Source: Lentisphaeria bacterium (GTDB taxonomy: Bacteria; Verrucomicrobiota; Lentisphaeria; Oligosphaerales; Oligosphaeraceae). Taken from it: a stretch of 5,213 nt of DNA. This document shows positions 4,979 through 5,213 of the stretch, one piece after another. Position 1 is the first letter of the stretch, and the number at the start of each line of letters is the position of its first letter. The notes beneath the pieces are model-generated. The model searched no databases, was not told the DNA's origin, and saw only the letters and a program-made list of their open reading frames with translations. The stretch spans positions 1 to 5,213 of the forward strand of contig JAQVUB010000224.1 of the NCBI GenBank assembly GCA_028699735.1, given 5' to 3'. Both the position numbers and the translations under genes were made by a program.

Positions 4979-5213
4979 GCGCCCCGAAGATTATCATGCC
5001 GCACCCGCCGCCCATATTTCCAAACGTTTGGAAACTGACCGACTCGCCCGTGTCTGCTGCCCTTCCTTCTCCAGGGGGCTGCCCCACAGGAAAGGTACCC
5101 TCGCCGAGACCTTGCTTTAAATCTATGAATGGGCTATATGGACTCATCCAGTTTTCGAAAAACAGCTTTCATGATTCCAGGGACGGTGATGATGCGACAT
5201 AGCCCCACCGAAC
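4979..5213. other. Right-end spacer; no supported gene
   Basis: The stretch contains the 18-bp palindrome at 5017-5034 and a 10-bp palindrome TTTTCGAAAA (5152-5161). An ATG at 5189, with AGGGA five bases before it, stays open to the window edge, but only eight codons are visible (reading MMRHSPTE), too few to call a gene. Confidence 0.4.
5017..5034. promoter_or_regulatory. Perfect 18-bp palindrome, candidate operator
   Basis: TTTCCAAACGTTTGGAAA is identical on both strands with a central CG. The AAACGTTT core is like that of LacI/PurR-family operators (the PurR box has the same CAAACGTTTG centre). No LacI-type gene or target gene start is visible, so the regulator and target are unknown; the target could lie right of the window. 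Confidence 0.45.

Noticed and set aside
4746..5147. 133-residue minus-strand frame over repeat copy B
   Set aside because: Its open length is explained by GC-rich hairpin DNA. The translation is Gly/Pro/Arg-rich without a domain, it runs through a terminator stem and an 18-bp palindrome, and copy A uses another frame.
5189..5213. Start of a rightward gene at the right edge
   Set aside because: Only eight codons are visible and the ribosome binding site is modest; it cannot be judged without more sequence.

Overview
The window holds a compact three-gene respiratory module in non-coding flanks. It most resembles an anaerobic deltaproteobacterium (Desulfobacterota). This is inferred from a sigma-54 activator of the PAS/AAA+/Fis type, a Tat-exported flavoprotein paired with a separate tetraheme cytochrome c, and an intermediate GC content with AT-rich spacers. 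The sequence alone does not identify the species.

Layout. Bases 1-58 are the end of an upstream transcription unit: a stop codon, then a strong rho-independent terminator. Bases 59-428 are AT-rich and carry no convincing gene. A repeat copy (A) lies at 429-522. A leftward gene (609-1997, possibly to 2042 from a TTG) encodes a sigma-54-dependent activator with a PAS sensor. The divergent intergenic region holds an 11-bp inverted repeat over the regulator's 5' end, a perfect -24/-12 sigma-54 promoter (2133-2148) and a stem-loop starting where the transcript should start. Rightward genes follow: a Tat-signal flavoprotein of the fumarate reductase/flavocytochrome c family (2243-3991) and a small Sec-exported tetraheme cytochrome c (4075-4461). 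Beyond them, 4462-4884 is a long non-coding stretch with several hairpins and a good terminator (4832-4868). A second repeat copy (B) lies at 4885-4978 in the same orientation as A. The last 235 bases hold a perfect 18-bp palindrome and no supported gene.

How it fits together (inference). The PAS domain of the regulator would sense a small molecule or redox state and, with RNA polymerase-sigma54, switch on the flavoprotein-cytochrome pair. Electrons from the quinone pool or a periplasmic donor would pass through the four hemes to FAD and on to an organic acceptor in the periplasm. The pair is a split version of Shewanella flavocytochrome c3, comparable in layout to the two-protein methacrylate reductase of Geobacter. 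Judged by eye, the flavoprotein does not keep the catalytic Arg/His set of fumarate reductases, so the acceptor is probably not fumarate and is unknown.

The most unusual features are the non-fumarate active site, the two same-orientation repeats that bracket the whole module, and the RNA/DNA structure in the divergent control region.
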